Source of the DNA: Streptomyces sp. 71268
GTDB taxonomy: Bacteria > Actinomycetota > Actinomycetes > Streptomycetales > Streptomycetaceae
NCBI RefSeq assembly: GCF_029392895.1
Contig: NZ_CP114200.1
Location: 4,371,001-4,435,000, forward strand
Direction: 5' to 3'
Length of the DNA: 64,000 nt
Part shown: positions 27,264 to 36,227 of the stretch, piece by piece
Position numbering within the stretch: position 1 is the stretch's first letter
Layout of the letters: each line of letters begins with the position of its first letter
Notes under the pieces: generated by a model
Database searches by the model: none
Seen by the model: the letters and a program-made list of their open reading frames with translations, nothing else
Told to the model about the DNA's origin: nothing
Program-made: the position numbers and the translations under genes

Positions 27264-29884
27264 CGGGTCTCTCCCTGCTTCCGGGCGGCCGGTCCCGGGT
27301 CGTCCGTGGCGGGGCGCGGTCCGTCGTCGGCGCGCCGAGCGCTGTTGGTGGGGTGGGTCGGGGTGGCTTCGGCGTGGTGCGGGGTGTCGCCGGCTCGCCG
27401 CGCGGTGTCGGCCACGGGGAGCGGGGCGTCCGGCGCGGGTGGGCGGTGGTCGTCGCCCGGACCGGTCGCCGTCGGTGCGGGCGCGGGGAGGGGCAGCCGC
27501 AGTACGAGCGCGTCGGGCCCGGTGACGGTCAGGCCGCCGCCGAGGGCGTCGGCCCGCGCCGCGAGCCGCTCGCGCGACGCGGGCCGGGTGGCGTGGGGCA
27601 CGCCGGTCGCGGTGAGGGTCAGCACGTGGTCCGTGGCGTCGAGTACGAGTTCGGCCGGTTCGTCGCCGCCCGCCCGCAGGATGGTCTCGGCGGCCCGGTA
27701 GGCGGCGATGTCCACAGCGGCCGGCAGCCGTTCGGGCACCCGGTCGGTGAGCCGCGCCCGCACCTGGCGACCGGTGGCCTGGCACTGGTGGACGAGCAGG
27801 TCGAGAGCCTGGAGCGTGGGTTGCGGACGCCGTTCGGCGTGGGCCTCCGCGACGCGGACCGTGTCGAGCAGGGCACGCATGGCGGCGAGCGCGTCGCGGG
27901 CCCGGTCCGCGGTCCGCGCGAGCCGGCCCGCCTCCGCCGCCTCGACCACGTCGGCGGTGCGGGCCAGCACGGTGGTCTCCAGGCCGACGGCGATGCGGCG
28001 CCGCTCGGCCCAGGCGTCCCGTACCGCCTCCTCGGTCCAGGCCGCGACGCGGTCCCGGTGCGCCTCGGAGGCGACCCGGCGCCGCCTGCCGTACCAGGCG
28101 CCGCCGGCCCAGGCGGCGCCGCACACCAGCGCCGCCCCGGCCGCGCCGCCCCCGGCCAGCGCCCAGCCGGTGCCGACGGCGTGACCACCGGCACCACCGG
28201 CACCACGCTGACCGGCGGACCGGGCCGCGAGCACCGCGACGAGCGTCACGGTCGCGTGCACGCCGGCGGCCACGAGCGGCACGGCCCGGCGCGGCAGGGC
28301 CCCGCTCGGTAGGGCCGGCGCCCGGCCGGCCAGCGCTCCCACGCCGGCGGTCAGACCGTCTCGCGAGCCGGCGCGCGGGAGGGGCCCGGCGTGCCCGGGG
28401 GCGCGCGCCGCCACGGCGGCGAGCGCCAGGCCCGTGGCGAGCGTGCCAAGCAGCGGCGGCAGGAGCACCGGCCCCGCGTACCCGCCCGTGACCATCGCCA
28501 CCGGCCACAGTGGCGCCAGGGCGAGCAGCGCGGCGAGCGTGGCCCGTGGCGCCCGGCGCAGCCACCACAACGCGAGCACCTGGACGGTGGCCAGCAGCGC
28601 GAACAGCGCGCCGGCCGAGCCGCCCGCGGCGGCGGACGTCGGCTCGTCCCGGACGATGAGGGTGGGCAACAGCGGCTGGAGGCACAGGGCCGAGGCGGTG
28701 ACGTACTGGGCCACCCGGTACGAGCGCGGAACGGCCGCCACCGGCACCGCCGCGGTGCGCCCGGGCAGCACCGCGCGCACCTCCCACCCGCCGTCCCGCG
28801 TCGGCCCGCTGGTCAGCGTGCCGCCCGCCTCCCGGGCCCGGCCGCGCAGCAGGTGCTGGCCGCGCCCGCCTCCGAGGCCCCGGCCGGGCGGGGTGCCGGG
28901 GCCGGGTGTGGCGGGCGGCGCGTTGCGCACCACGATGTCGGTGCGGGAGTCGCCGTGCGCGCACCGAACCGTGGTGGCGGCGCCCGGGGCGTGCCGTACC
29001 GCGTTGGTCAGCGCCTCCCGGACGATGCCGTACGCGGTGTCGCCGAGCACGCCGTCCGGCAGGGACTCCGCCTCGACCGTCACCGGTTGGCCGAGGGCGC
29101 GGAAGCCGGCCACCAGCTCCCGCAGCCGCTCCCGAGGCGCCGGGTGGTCCTGCGGCGAGGGCGCCGGCGCGCGCACCGCGCCGAGCGCCCGCGTCACCTC
29201 GCGACCGGTCTCGGCGGCGAACGTCAACGCCTCCCGCGCCAGCTCGGGCCGGCGCTCGCGCAGCCCGAGCGCGGCCTCGACCGTGACGACCACGGCCGTG
29301 AGGTGGTGGGCGCTGACGTCGTGCAACTCGCGCTCCATGCGGCGCCGCTCGGCCGCCGGCAGCCGGTGCCGTTCGGCCCTGGCCTGGCGCAGCCGCGCCT
29401 CGGCGACCCGCCGGGCGGACCGCGCCCGGCGCGCGTACCGGCCCGCGCCGATCGCCGCCGCGTACAGCAGGGCCGTCCACACCAGGTCGAGGCCCTGGCT
29501 GTCGCCGAGTCCGTGCAGGCTGAGGCCGTGTGCGAGCTGCCACAGGGCGAGCGTGCCGACGCACAGCCACGCCGTGGTGGCCTCCCGCTCGACGGCGACC
29601 GAGAACAGCGCCAACGCGACACCGGCGCTGCCGAGCACGGCCAGCGCCCCGGTCGGCAGCGGCTGCGCGCCGATCGCGCACCCGGCGGCGACCAGCACGA
29701 GCACGGGCACCGGACGGGCCCGGCGGATCGCGAGCGCGACCGTCACCAGGCCGCCCACCAGGGCCGCCGCGAGCAGGTCGGCGCCGCTCGGGGTGCCGCC
29801 GCGCAGCCACGCGGCGCCGGGCCAGACGGCCACCTGGGCGCCGAGCAGCAGGGCCGGCAGGAGCCGGTCGTCAGTTCGTCGCAT
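27260..29884 (-). CDS. Two-component sensor kinase with second degenerate kinase half
   Basis: An 874-residue protein. The first half has membrane helices (about 8-145) and a HisKA_3/HATPase pair: RRMERELHDVSAHHL with His188, and the N box REALTNAVRHAPGA. The second half repeats the plan: membrane helices (about 390-490 and 530-597), then AERRRIAVGLETTVLARTADVVE, where ELHD is replaced by GLET (no phospho-acceptor His), and a poorly conserved HATPase-like region (to about 800). A disordered tail closes it. Thus one active and one apparently inactive kinase module are fused. ATGA overlap with the response regulator. ATG 29884 has no ribosome site; a leaderless transcript is possible. Confidence 0.88.
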   Translation of the reverse strand: MRRTDDRLLPALLLGAQVAVWPGAAWLRGGTPSGADLLAAALVGGLVTVALAIRRARPVPVLVLVAAGCAIGAQPLPTGALAVLGSAGVALALFSVAVEREATTAWLCVGTLALWQLAHGLSLHGLGDSQGLDLVWTALLYAAAIGAGRYARRARSARRVAEARLRQARAERHRLPAAERRRMERELHDVSAHHLTAVVVTVEAALGLRERRPELAREALTFAAETGREVTRALGAVRAPAPSPQDHPAPRERLRELVAGFRALGQPVTVEAESLPDGVLGDTAYGIVREALTNAVRHAPGAATTVRCAHGDSRTDIVVRNAPPATPGPGTPPGRGLGGGRGQHLLRGRAREAGGTLTSGPTRDGGWEVRAVLPGRTAAVPVAAVPRSYRVAQYVTASALCLQPLLPTLIVRDEPTSAAAGGSAGALFALLATVQVLALWWLRRAPRATLAALLALAPLWPVAMVTGGYAGPVLLPPLLGTLATGLALAAVAARAPGHAGPLPRAGSRDGLTAGVGALAGRAPALPSGALPRRAVPLVAAGVHATVTLVAVLAARSAGQRGAGGAGGHAVGTGWALAGGGAAGAALVCGAAWAGGAWYGRRRRVASEAHRDRVAAWTEEAVRDAWAERRRIAVGLETTVLARTADVVEAAEAGRLARTADRARDALAAMRALLDTVRVAEAHAERRPQPTLQALDLLVHQCQATGRQVRARLTDRVPERLPAAVDIAAYRAAETILRAGGDEPAELVLDATDHVLTLTATGVPHATRPASRERLAARADALGGGLTVTGPDALVLRLPLPAPAPTATGPGDDHRPPAPDAPLPVADTARRAGDTPHHAEATPTHPTNSARRADDGPRPATDDPGPAARKQGETR

Positions 29885-30054
29885 GATGCGGCCAGGCTAG
29901 GCTCGCGCCCCCGCCCCGAGCATCGGGCCACAGGGCGATCACCACCTCTAACCAGGGGTGGAGACGCCGACGGCGCGTCCCTCGGGGGGCAGGGGCGCCT
30001 CCGCCCCGCCGCCTCCGGCTCCCGCTCCCCGGGGCCCATGCCGTCGGGCGGGTG

Positions 30055-30089
30055 CCCCGCCGCCGGCCGGCCCCCACCCGGCGGCGGGG
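30055..30089 (-). terminator. Hairpin terminator of the MMPL gene
   Basis: A perfect 12-bp stem CCCCGCCGCCGG (30055-30066) with its complement (30078-30089), loop 11 nt, immediately after the MMPL stop codon at 30095. Confidence 0.65.
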
Positions 30090-30094
30090 GCCCG

Positions 30095-32398
30095 CTACCG
30101 CGCCGCCGGCCGGTCGCGGGGTGCGGGCGCGGGCCGGGGGTGCTTGAGGGCGCGTGGCAGGCGCCAGGCCCGGTCGTCGAGCAGGGACATCGCCGCCGGC
30201 AGCAGCACCCCACGCACGAGCGTCGCGTCGATGAGGATGGCGAGCCCCATGCCGAGGCCCAGCATCTTGTACTCGATGGCGGACAGGGTCAGGAAGACCG
30301 TGAAGACGCCCGTCATGATGAGCGCCGCGCCGCTGACCACCCCCGCGCTGGCGGCGATGCCGCCGACGACCGCCGCGCGCGGCCGTGCCCCCGCCAGCCA
30401 GCGTTCCCTGATCCGGCTGAGGATGAAGATGTGGTAGTCCATGCTCAGCCCGAACAGGATGACGAACATGAACAGCGGCAGCCAACTCACCACCCCGCCG
30501 TACGAGGTGAAGCCGAGCGCCGATTCCAGGTTGCCGTCCTGGAAGACCCAGACCACGGCCCCGTACGCGGCGCCGATCGACAACAGGTTGAGCAGGATCG
30601 ACACCAGCGGAACGGTCCAGGACCGGAAGACCACCGCGAGCAGCAGGAACGCGAGGCCGAGGACGAACGCGAAGACGATCGGCGTCCGGTCCCGCACCCG
30701 CTCGGTGAAGTCGTGCGGCATGGCGGTCTTGCCCGCCACCGCGTAGTCGACGCCCGGCACCGTGCCGAAGGCGGCGGGCAGCGCCCGCTCGCGCAGGGTC
30801 GCGAGGGCCCGGTTGGCGGCCGGGTCGGTGACGGCGCCCGCCAGCGGCACCCGTACCACCAGCACGTCACCGACCGGCACCGCCGTGATCGGCTCGCGCA
30901 GGGCGCCTCCGCTGGCGGCGGCCCACTGGTGCAGCCGGTCGACGCCGGCCCGCACGGCGGGGGTGTCGGCGGCCGAGCCGTCCGTGCGCGCGACGACCAC
31001 CCGGGCCGAGGTGGCGGCCCCGGGGAACGCGCGCCGCACCTCGTTGGCCGCGTCCACCGCGACCGAGGTGCCCGGCGGCAGGCTCGCGGTCACGGCGGCG
31101 TCCTGGAGCCGCATCCCGAACGCGGGCAGCGCCATGAGGAGCAGGGCGAGCGCCGCGCTCGCGCCGGTCAGCACGGGGCGCCGTACGACCACCCGCGCCA
31201 CCCGCCCCCACAGCCGGGACTCCCGCGCGGCGATCCGGCGCTTGCCCAGCCACGGGAGGCGGGCCCGGTCGACCCGGTCGCCGAGCGTCGCGAGCAGCGC
31301 GGGCAGCACCGTGACGGCGCTGACCACCGCGAGCCCGACCACCAGCACCGTGCCGGTGGTCAGCCCCTTGAAGACGTCCACGCCGGTGAACAGGAGCCCG
31401 ACCAGACAGGCCATGACGGTCAGCCCGGAGGCCACGACGGCGTGCCCCGAGGTGCGCGCGGTGATGCGCAGCGCGGTGGGTACGTCGTGGCCCGCGGCCC
31501 GTTCCTCGCGCACCCGGCGCAGCGAGAACAGCGCGTAGTCGATGCCCACGGCCATGCCGATGAGCAACACGATGGCGGAGGCCGCGCTGTTGAACGGAAC
31601 CCACCGGGTGACCAGTCGCAGCAGGCCGAAGGTGGCCACCACGGTCGTCGCCGACAGCAACAGGGGCAGCCCAGCGGCGATCAGCGAGCCGAAGACGACG
31701 AGCAGGATGAGCAGCGTGAGCGGCAGTGAGGTGGCCTCGGCGGTTTTGAGGTCGTCCTTGATCCCGTCGTCGACGGCCTCGGCCAGGCTGTGGTCACCCG
31801 CCTGCGCCAGCCGCACCCGTGGATGGCGCTCGCGCACCTGCTCGACGGCGCGCTCGACGGCCGCGTAATGGGCCCTGAACTCTTCGTCGGGGCCGGCCAC
31901 TTCGAAGGTGACGAGGCCGGCGCGGCCGTCCCGGGACAGCCAGCGTGTGCCGTGCGCGGCGAGCGGCGAGCCCACGTCCCGCACCGCCCCGGGCGCCCGG
32001 CGCAGCTCGGCCACGAGGTCGGCGGTGGCCGCGCGCAGCTCGGCGTGGTCGGTGAACCGCCGGTTCTGGCCGGCGTCCCGCGAGCTGACCAGCACGTTCT
32101 CCCGTATGGAGTCGCCGCTGTGCTGTGCGTGCACCCACTCCTGCGCGCGCCCGGCCTCGCCGGGGTCGACCGGGCGGGCACCCTCGCCGCTGGTCATGGC
32201 GCCGGCGAGCACGGCGAGTACGACCAGTGCGAGCCATCCGGTGATCGCCGCGGCCCGGTGCCGGGCGGACCAGTCCGCGACGGACGCGATCAGGCCCGCC
32301 CGGGCCCGCCCGGCCGGGCGGGGGATCTCCGGTAACGCCGTGCTGCCCGGGCCGGCGTCGTCGGGCGGATGCTGGCCGGACTTGATTCTGGGCAGCAT
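30095..32398 (-). CDS. MMPL family RND-type transporter
   Basis: A 767-residue membrane protein with two copies of the RND layout: TM1 (about 50-67), an external domain, then helices including VFGSLIAAGLPLLLSATTVVATFG and GMAVGIDYALFSLRRVREE (the MMPL signature with Asp and Tyr of the proton relay), and again SWLPLFMFVILFGLSMDYHIFILSRIRE in the second half. MMPL proteins export lipids, glycolipids or drugs in Actinobacteria. ATG 32398 has AGGAGAG upstream. It follows an ArsR-type gene and a coiled-coil gene, but a strong hairpin separates it from them. Confidence 0.9.
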   Translation of the reverse strand: MLPRIKSGQHPPDDAGPGSTALPEIPRPAGRARAGLIASVADWSARHRAAAITGWLALVVLAVLAGAMTSGEGARPVDPGEAGRAQEWVHAQHSGDSIRENVLVSSRDAGQNRRFTDHAELRAATADLVAELRRAPGAVRDVGSPLAAHGTRWLSRDGRAGLVTFEVAGPDEEFRAHYAAVERAVEQVRERHPRVRLAQAGDHSLAEAVDDGIKDDLKTAEATSLPLTLLILLVVFGSLIAAGLPLLLSATTVVATFGLLRLVTRWVPFNSAASAIVLLIGMAVGIDYALFSLRRVREERAAGHDVPTALRITARTSGHAVVASGLTVMACLVGLLFTGVDVFKGLTTGTVLVVGLAVVSAVTVLPALLATLGDRVDRARLPWLGKRRIAARESRLWGRVARVVVRRPVLTGASAALALLLMALPAFGMRLQDAAVTASLPPGTSVAVDAANEVRRAFPGAATSARVVVARTDGSAADTPAVRAGVDRLHQWAAASGGALREPITAVPVGDVLVVRVPLAGAVTDPAANRALATLRERALPAAFGTVPGVDYAVAGKTAMPHDFTERVRDRTPIVFAFVLGLAFLLLAVVFRSWTVPLVSILLNLLSIGAAYGAVVWVFQDGNLESALGFTSYGGVVSWLPLFMFVILFGLSMDYHIFILSRIRERWLAGARPRAAVVGGIAASAGVVSGAALIMTGVFTVFLTLSAIEYKMLGLGMGLAILIDATLVRGVLLPAAMSLLDDRAWRLPRALKHPRPAPAPRDRPAAR

Positions 32399-32495
32399 GA
32401 GCTGCTCTCCTCTTTCTCGGTGGAGTGTTCCTACGCGAACTCGCCGGTGGTGAGGTGTTTCGTCGCCGCCGGCGAGGTGGTTCGGCTCCCCGTGC

Positions 32496-32527
32496 CCGGG
32501 CCGTCGAGTTGCCGCTCGACGGCCCGG
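32496..32527 (-). terminator. Hairpin between the coiled-coil gene and MMPL
   Basis: A perfect 13-bp stem CCGGGCCGTCGAG (32496-32508) with CTCGACGGCCCGG (32515-32527), loop TTGCCG. It lies 78 bp past the end of the small leftward gene at 32605 and 98 bp before the MMPL start, so MMPL may need its own promoter. Confidence 0.7.
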
Positions 32528-32604
32528 AACTGTGATCGGGTGAGCCCGGCCCCCGGCTCGGAAAGCCCGGGACTTCGGTCTGGGGCCGGTCAGGTTGGGG
32601 CGGG

Positions 32605-32874
32605 TTACTCGACGTCCTTGAGGACTTGCTCGATCTTGTCCGTACGGCCCTGGAGGTCGGCCACCTGGCCGCCGATCTGGGCCAGTTGTTCCTCGATCTT
32701 CCGCTGCCCGGCGACGGCGGCCTCCGCGATGCGCTGGTAGTCGCCCTCGCGGGCGAGCCGGAGCTTGGCCCGCCGGCTCGCGCCGACCTGCCAGATGACC
32801 GTGAGGACCACGGTGATGAGGAGGACGAAGATGCCGATGGTCCCTATGACTTCCTGCCACTCGTGCTCGTTCAA
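32605..32874 (-). CDS. Small membrane protein with coiled-coil tail
   Basis: An 89-residue protein: one N-terminal membrane helix (about 9-29, IGTIGIFVLLITVVLTVIWQV), then a basic junction and a coiled coil (about 45-89, RIAEAAVAGQRKIEEQLAQIGG...LQGRTDKIEQVLKDVE). Start TTG 32874 overlaps the stop of the upstream ArsR-type gene (TTGA) with GAAGGGA in front, so the pair is co-translated. Function unknown; perhaps a membrane partner of the regulator. Confidence 0.78.
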   Translation of the reverse strand: MNEHEWQEVIGTIGIFVLLITVVLTVIWQVGASRRAKLRLAREGDYQRIAEAAVAGQRKIEEQLAQIGGQVADLQGRTDKIEQVLKDVE

Positions 32875-33200
32875 CCCCGTGATCCCTTCTCGATGGTCAG
32901 CGTCTGGACGACGTCCATGACGTATTCCGGTGTCAGGTGGACCGAGAAAGGGCGCACCTCGTAGAACTTCATCGCCTTGCCGTCCTCGGACAGTTCCAAC
33001 TGGGAGACCACCAGGCCGGCGGCCTCCAGCTTCTTCAGGTGGACCTGGAGCAGCGCGCGGCTGATGTCCAGTTCGCGGGCCAGTTGGCTCACGTAGTTCC
33101 GTCCGCCCGCGAGCGCCGCGACGACCCGCAGGCGGTGCGGGTTGGACAGGGTGGACAGCACCTGCACCAGGTCGTCCCCCGTCGGCGTGGGGTCTCTCAT
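32871..33200 (-). CDS. ArsR-type winged-helix transcriptional regulator
   Basis: About 109 residues. The DNA-binding domain reads LVQVLSTLSNPHRLRVVAALAGGRNYVSQLARELDISRALLQVHLKKLEAAGLV, the usual ArsR helix pattern, and it ends with a beta wing (ELSEDGKAMKFYEVRPFSVHLTPEYV). There are no Cys clusters, so a metal sensor is unlikely. The start is uncertain: ATG 33200, GTG 33215 or TTG 33221; none has a strong ribosome site and a TAATGT hexamer lies just upstream, so a leaderless message is possible. Its stop overlaps the coiled-coil gene. Confidence 0.82.
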   Translation of the reverse strand: MRDPTPTGDDLVQVLSTLSNPHRLRVVAALAGGRNYVSQLARELDISRALLQVHLKKLEAAGLVVSQLELSEDGKAMKFYEVRPFSVHLTPEYVMDVVQTLTIEKGSRG

Positions 33201-33219
33201 GTCAACGTCCAGCACATGC

Positions 33220-33230
33220 AATGAAACATT
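33220..33230. promoter_or_regulatory. Candidate ArsR-type operator
   Basis: The inverted repeat AATG-AAA-CATT (33220-33230) lies at the 5' end of the ArsR-type gene over a possible -10 element. A second inverted repeat, GCAGG-TG-CCTGC, is at 33232-33243. Both are where autoregulation would act. Confidence 0.4.
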
Positions 33231-33330
33231 AGCAGGTGCCTGCGGTCATCGGCAGGAGCGGCGGCGCGCAAGTGCGGTGGCGCGAGGGCGAGATGACGGG
33301 CGAGGGGCCGGTTGGGTCCAAGCGGGTCGG

Positions 33331-34221
33331 TCAGGCCGGTCGCGCCACCCCGAGCACGTCGAGCAGTGCCCGGGTGGCCGGGCTCGGGTTGAACCGGCTC
33401 CAGGCCAGGTACTCGACGCGGCGCGGCCCGTCGACCACCGGGACCAGCGCGAGCGCCGGGTCGTCGGCCGCCAGCGGCCGGACGAACGCGGACGGCAGCA
33501 GCGCGATGCCCAGCTCGCGCGCGATCAGCCGGGTGATCAACTCGGCGACGCCGGCTTCGTACGCGACGTCGCGGGCCAGCCCGGCGGCGGCGAACGCCTG
33601 GTCGGACTGGGCCCGGGCGGGCGTGCCGGACACGAAGTCCACGAACGTCTCCCCGGCCACCTCGCGCAGTGTGACCCGCCGGGCCCCGGCGAGCCGGTGC
33701 CCGGCCGGCACCACCAACACGTGCTCGTCGTGGTCGAGGACGAGGGACTCCACGCCGGCCGGGCGCGCGTCCCGTGGCAGGCCGAGGAAGGCGACGTCCA
33801 ACTCGCCCGCGCGGATCGCGGCCGCCAACTCGTCGCTGCCGCCGGCCCGCAGCAGGACCCGCACGTCCGGGTGGCGGGCGCGGAAGCGCTGCAACAGCTC
33901 GGGCACGTCCACGGCGGCCGTGGTCACGATCACGCCGACGGCCAGCCGGCCGCGCACCACCCCGGCCGCCGCGGCGGCGTCGGCCACCGCCCGGTCGGCG
34001 GCGGCCAGGCACTCCCGCGCCCGCACGAGGAAGGCCGCCCCGGCGCTGGTCAGCTCCGTACGCCGGCTGGAACGGGCGAACAGCTTGACCCCAAGCTCCC
34101 GCTCCAGGCTGGCGATCCGGTGGCTGAGCGACGACTGCACGACGGAGCAGCGTTCGGCGGCGCGGGTGAAGTTGCGCGTCTCGGCGACGGCGACGACGTA
34201 CCGCATCTGTTGCAGGTCCAT
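33331..34221 (-). CDS. LysR family transcriptional regulator
   Basis: A 296-residue regulator. N-terminal winged helix: MDLQQMRYVVAVAETRNFTR, then AAERCSVVQSSLSHRIASLERELGVKLFARSSR. The C-terminal periplasmic-binding-like domain starts RGRLAVGVIVTTAAVDVPELLQRF and includes ELDVAFLGLP and RLIARELGIALLPSAFV. The ATG at 34221 fits family starts; ATG 34242 is the alternative. Divergent from an EamA exporter, with an 78-bp gap holding a palindrome, so it probably controls that exporter. Confidence 0.9.
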   Translation of the reverse strand: MDLQQMRYVVAVAETRNFTRAAERCSVVQSSLSHRIASLERELGVKLFARSSRRTELTSAGAAFLVRARECLAAADRAVADAAAAAGVVRGRLAVGVIVTTAAVDVPELLQRFRARHPDVRVLLRAGGSDELAAAIRAGELDVAFLGLPRDARPAGVESLVLDHDEHVLVVPAGHRLAGARRVTLREVAGETFVDFVSGTPARAQSDQAFAAAGLARDVAYEAGVAELITRLIARELGIALLPSAFVRPLAADDPALALVPVVDGPRRVEYLAWSRFNPSPATRALLDVLGVARPA

Positions 34222-34257
34222 CCAGCCATGCTGCTGCTTCATAGAAGCGATCGCAAC

Positions 34258-34274
34258 CATGCTTTGCGTGCATG
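34258..34274. promoter_or_regulatory. LysR-type box between divergent genes
   Basis: The inverted repeat CATGC-TTTGCGT-GCATG (34258-34274) lies between the LysR start and the EamA start (34300). It fits the T-N11-A form of LysR operators. Confidence 0.5.
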
Positions 34275-34299
34275 ATCCGTCGCGGCCAGACTTCCCCGC

Positions 34300-35343
34300 A
34301 TGGATGCCCTGACCCACCGGTCGCCGGGCCCGCCGCGCGGCTCGTCCGCGCGGCGGGCGGCCACCGTCGCCCTGACCGCGCTCGCGCCCCTGTCCTGGGG
34401 CACCACGTACGCCGTGACCACCGAACTCCTCCCACCGGGCCACCCGTTGTTCGCCGGCCTGCTGCGCGCCCTGCCCGCCGGGTTGCTCGCGCTGGCGATC
34501 ACCCGCGTGCTGCCGCGCGGGGACTGGTGGTGGAAGGCCGCCGTCCTCGGCGTGCTCAACATCGGCGCGCTGTTCCCGCTGCTGTTCCTGGCGGCCGAGC
34601 GGCTGCCCGGCGGCGTCGCCGCCACCCTCGGCGCGGCCCAGCCGCTCCTGGTCGCGGGCCTGGCCACGGTGGCGCTCGGCGACCGGCCCGGGGCCTGGCG
34701 CTGGGTGTGCGGGGTGGCCGGCGTGGTCGGTGTCGGGCTCGTCGTGCTCGGGCCGCAGGCCAGGCTCGACGCCGTCGGCGTGCTCGCCGGGCTCGGCGGC
34801 ACGGCCGCCATGGCCGGCGGCGTCGTCCTCACCAAGCGCTGGGGCCGCCCGGCCGGCGTCGGCCCGCTCACCCTGGCCGGCTGGCAACTCGCGGTCGGTG
34901 GGCTGTTGTTGCTGCCGCTCACCCTCGCGGTCGAGGGCGTACCGGAGCGGATCGACGCCGGCGCCGTCGGCGGCTACCTGTGGCTGGGCAGCATGGGCGG
35001 ACTGATCGCGTACACGCTGTGGTTCCGTGGCATCGGCCGGCTGCCGGTCGGCGCGACGGCGCCGCTGGTGCTGCTGTCGCCGCTGGTCGCGACGGTCATC
35101 GGCCTCTTTCTCGGCGAGTCGCTGCGCCCGCTCCAGGCCCTGGGCTTCGCCCTCGCCCTCGCCGCGCTGCTGGCCGCCCAGTTCCCCGCCCCGCGCCTCG
35201 TCCGTCTCCGCTCCGGCTTCCGTGGCACGGGTTCGACGGACCCGGAACGGGTCGCGGCCCCGCAGCCGGCGGCGGCCCCGGCGGTGTCCCCGCCCGCGAC
35301 CCCGGAGCCGGACGCCGTGCTGCCGGGAGCCCAGCCGCGATGA
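34300..35343 (+). CDS. EamA/DMT family transporter
   Basis: A 347-residue drug/metabolite transporter with ten predicted helices in two EamA repeats (about 25-150 and 160-300). The first repeat has ALAPLSWGTTYAVTTELLPP and ERLPGGVAATLGAAQPLLVAGLA; the second LGSMGGLIAYTLWFRGIGRLPVGATAPLVLLSPLVA. A disordered 50-residue tail follows. Exporters of amino acids, purines or drugs are the family precedent. The ATG at 34300 lies 78 bp from the divergent LysR gene, its probable regulator. Confidence 0.9.
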   Translation: MDALTHRSPGPPRGSSARRAATVALTALAPLSWGTTYAVTTELLPPGHPLFAGLLRALPAGLLALAITRVLPRGDWWWKAAVLGVLNIGALFPLLFLAAERLPGGVAATLGAAQPLLVAGLATVALGDRPGAWRWVCGVAGVVGVGLVVLGPQARLDAVGVLAGLGGTAAMAGGVVLTKRWGRPAGVGPLTLAGWQLAVGGLLLLPLTLAVEGVPERIDAGAVGGYLWLGSMGGLIAYTLWFRGIGRLPVGATAPLVLLSPLVATVIGLFLGESLRPLQALGFALALAALLAAQFPAPRLVRLRSGFRGTGSTDPERVAAPQPAAAPAVSPPATPEPDAVLPGAQPR

Positions 35344-35376
35344 CGCCCGACACGGCGACGACAGCCACCGGCGCGT

Positions 35377-35422
35377 CGGCGCCGACATCCGACACGGCGC
35401 CGACATCCGACACGGCGCCGAC
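35377..35422 (+). repeat. 18-bp direct tandem repeat, about 2.5 copies
   Basis: A period of 18 bases (CGGCGCCGACATCCGACA) is repeated between the EamA stop and the Rossmann-protein start. It could extend the next gene's frame upstream from ATG 35341, but the residues are low-complexity, so I treat it as intergenic. Confidence 0.7.
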
Positions 35423-35477
35423 GACATGCCCTCACCACCCTCACCACGATCACCGACACCCCACGGAGGCGACCCCC

Positions 35478-36227
35478 ATGACGACCAACAACCCCACGCC
35501 GTACGCGGCGACCACCGACCTCACAGCGGCCCCCGCGCCAGCGGAGCGGGGCGGCCTGACGATCGCCGTGCTGGGCGCCACCGGCATGGTCGGCACCCGG
35601 GTGGTGGCCGAGGCGCGGGCGCGCGGGCACCGGGTGCTGGCCCTGGCGCGGAAGCCGGCCAGCGACGACCCGTACGTGACGGCGGTCGCCGTCGACGCGG
35701 GCGACCCGCGGGCCCTGCGCGCGGCGCTGGCCGGCTCGGACGCCCGCCCCGCCGCCGACGCGGTCGTGGTGGCCCTGCGCACCGAACCGGTCGACCAGGA
35801 GTTCCTGGTCGAGGCCACCCGCGCGGTGCTGGCCATCGCGGGCCCGCTGGGCGCCCCGGTCCTGGTGGTCGGCGGCGCGGGCGCGCTGCGCAGCCCGGCG
35901 GACCCCGAACTCCTGGTCGCCGACGACCCGACGTACGTGCCGCCCGCGATACGGGCCGTCGCCGCTGCCGGCGTCGCCCAGTTGGACGCCTGCCGGGCCC
36001 ACGCGCGTGGCCCCTGGGCGTACCTGTGCCCGCCGGCCCAGCTCAATCCGGGGGAGCGTACGGGCCGTTACCGGCGCGGCACCGACACGCTGCTGACCGA
36101 CGCCGACGGCGCCTCGTGGATCAGCGCCGAGGACCTGTCCGTCGCGGTCCTGGACGAGTTGGAGAACCCCGGACCCGAGCACCTCTTCACGGTCGCCGCG
36201 CACTCGGCCGAACCGTCGGCGGGGTGA
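35478..36227 (+). CDS. NAD(P)H-binding atypical SDR (NmrA/NAD(P)-binding_10-like)
   Basis: A 249-residue Rossmann protein with the nucleotide-binding turn IAVLGATGMVGTRVVAEA (GxxGxxG, about residues 31-47), followed by RVLALARKPAS and VLVVGGAGALR. It lacks a YxxxK active site, as do NmrA-type sensors and some flavin or biliverdin reductases. The GGAGG at 35465-35469 fixes ATG 35478. It follows the EamA exporter on the same strand by 134 bp and may be in the same LysR-controlled unit. Function not known. Confidence 0.83.
   Translation: MTTNNPTPYAATTDLTAAPAPAERGGLTIAVLGATGMVGTRVVAEARARGHRVLALARKPASDDPYVTAVAVDAGDPRALRAALAGSDARPAADAVVVALRTEPVDQEFLVEATRAVLAIAGPLGAPVLVVGGAGALRSPADPELLVADDPTYVPPAIRAVAAAGVAQLDACRAHARGPWAYLCPPAQLNPGERTGRYRRGTDTLLTDADGASWISAEDLSVAVLDELENPGPEHLFTVAAHSAEPSAG

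Noticed and set aside
28391..31729. A rightward open frame of over 1100 codons opposite the histidine kinase and MMPL genes
   Set aside because: It crosses two real genes and an intergenic terminator, and is low-complexity Gln/His/Arg/Gly. It is a composition artefact.
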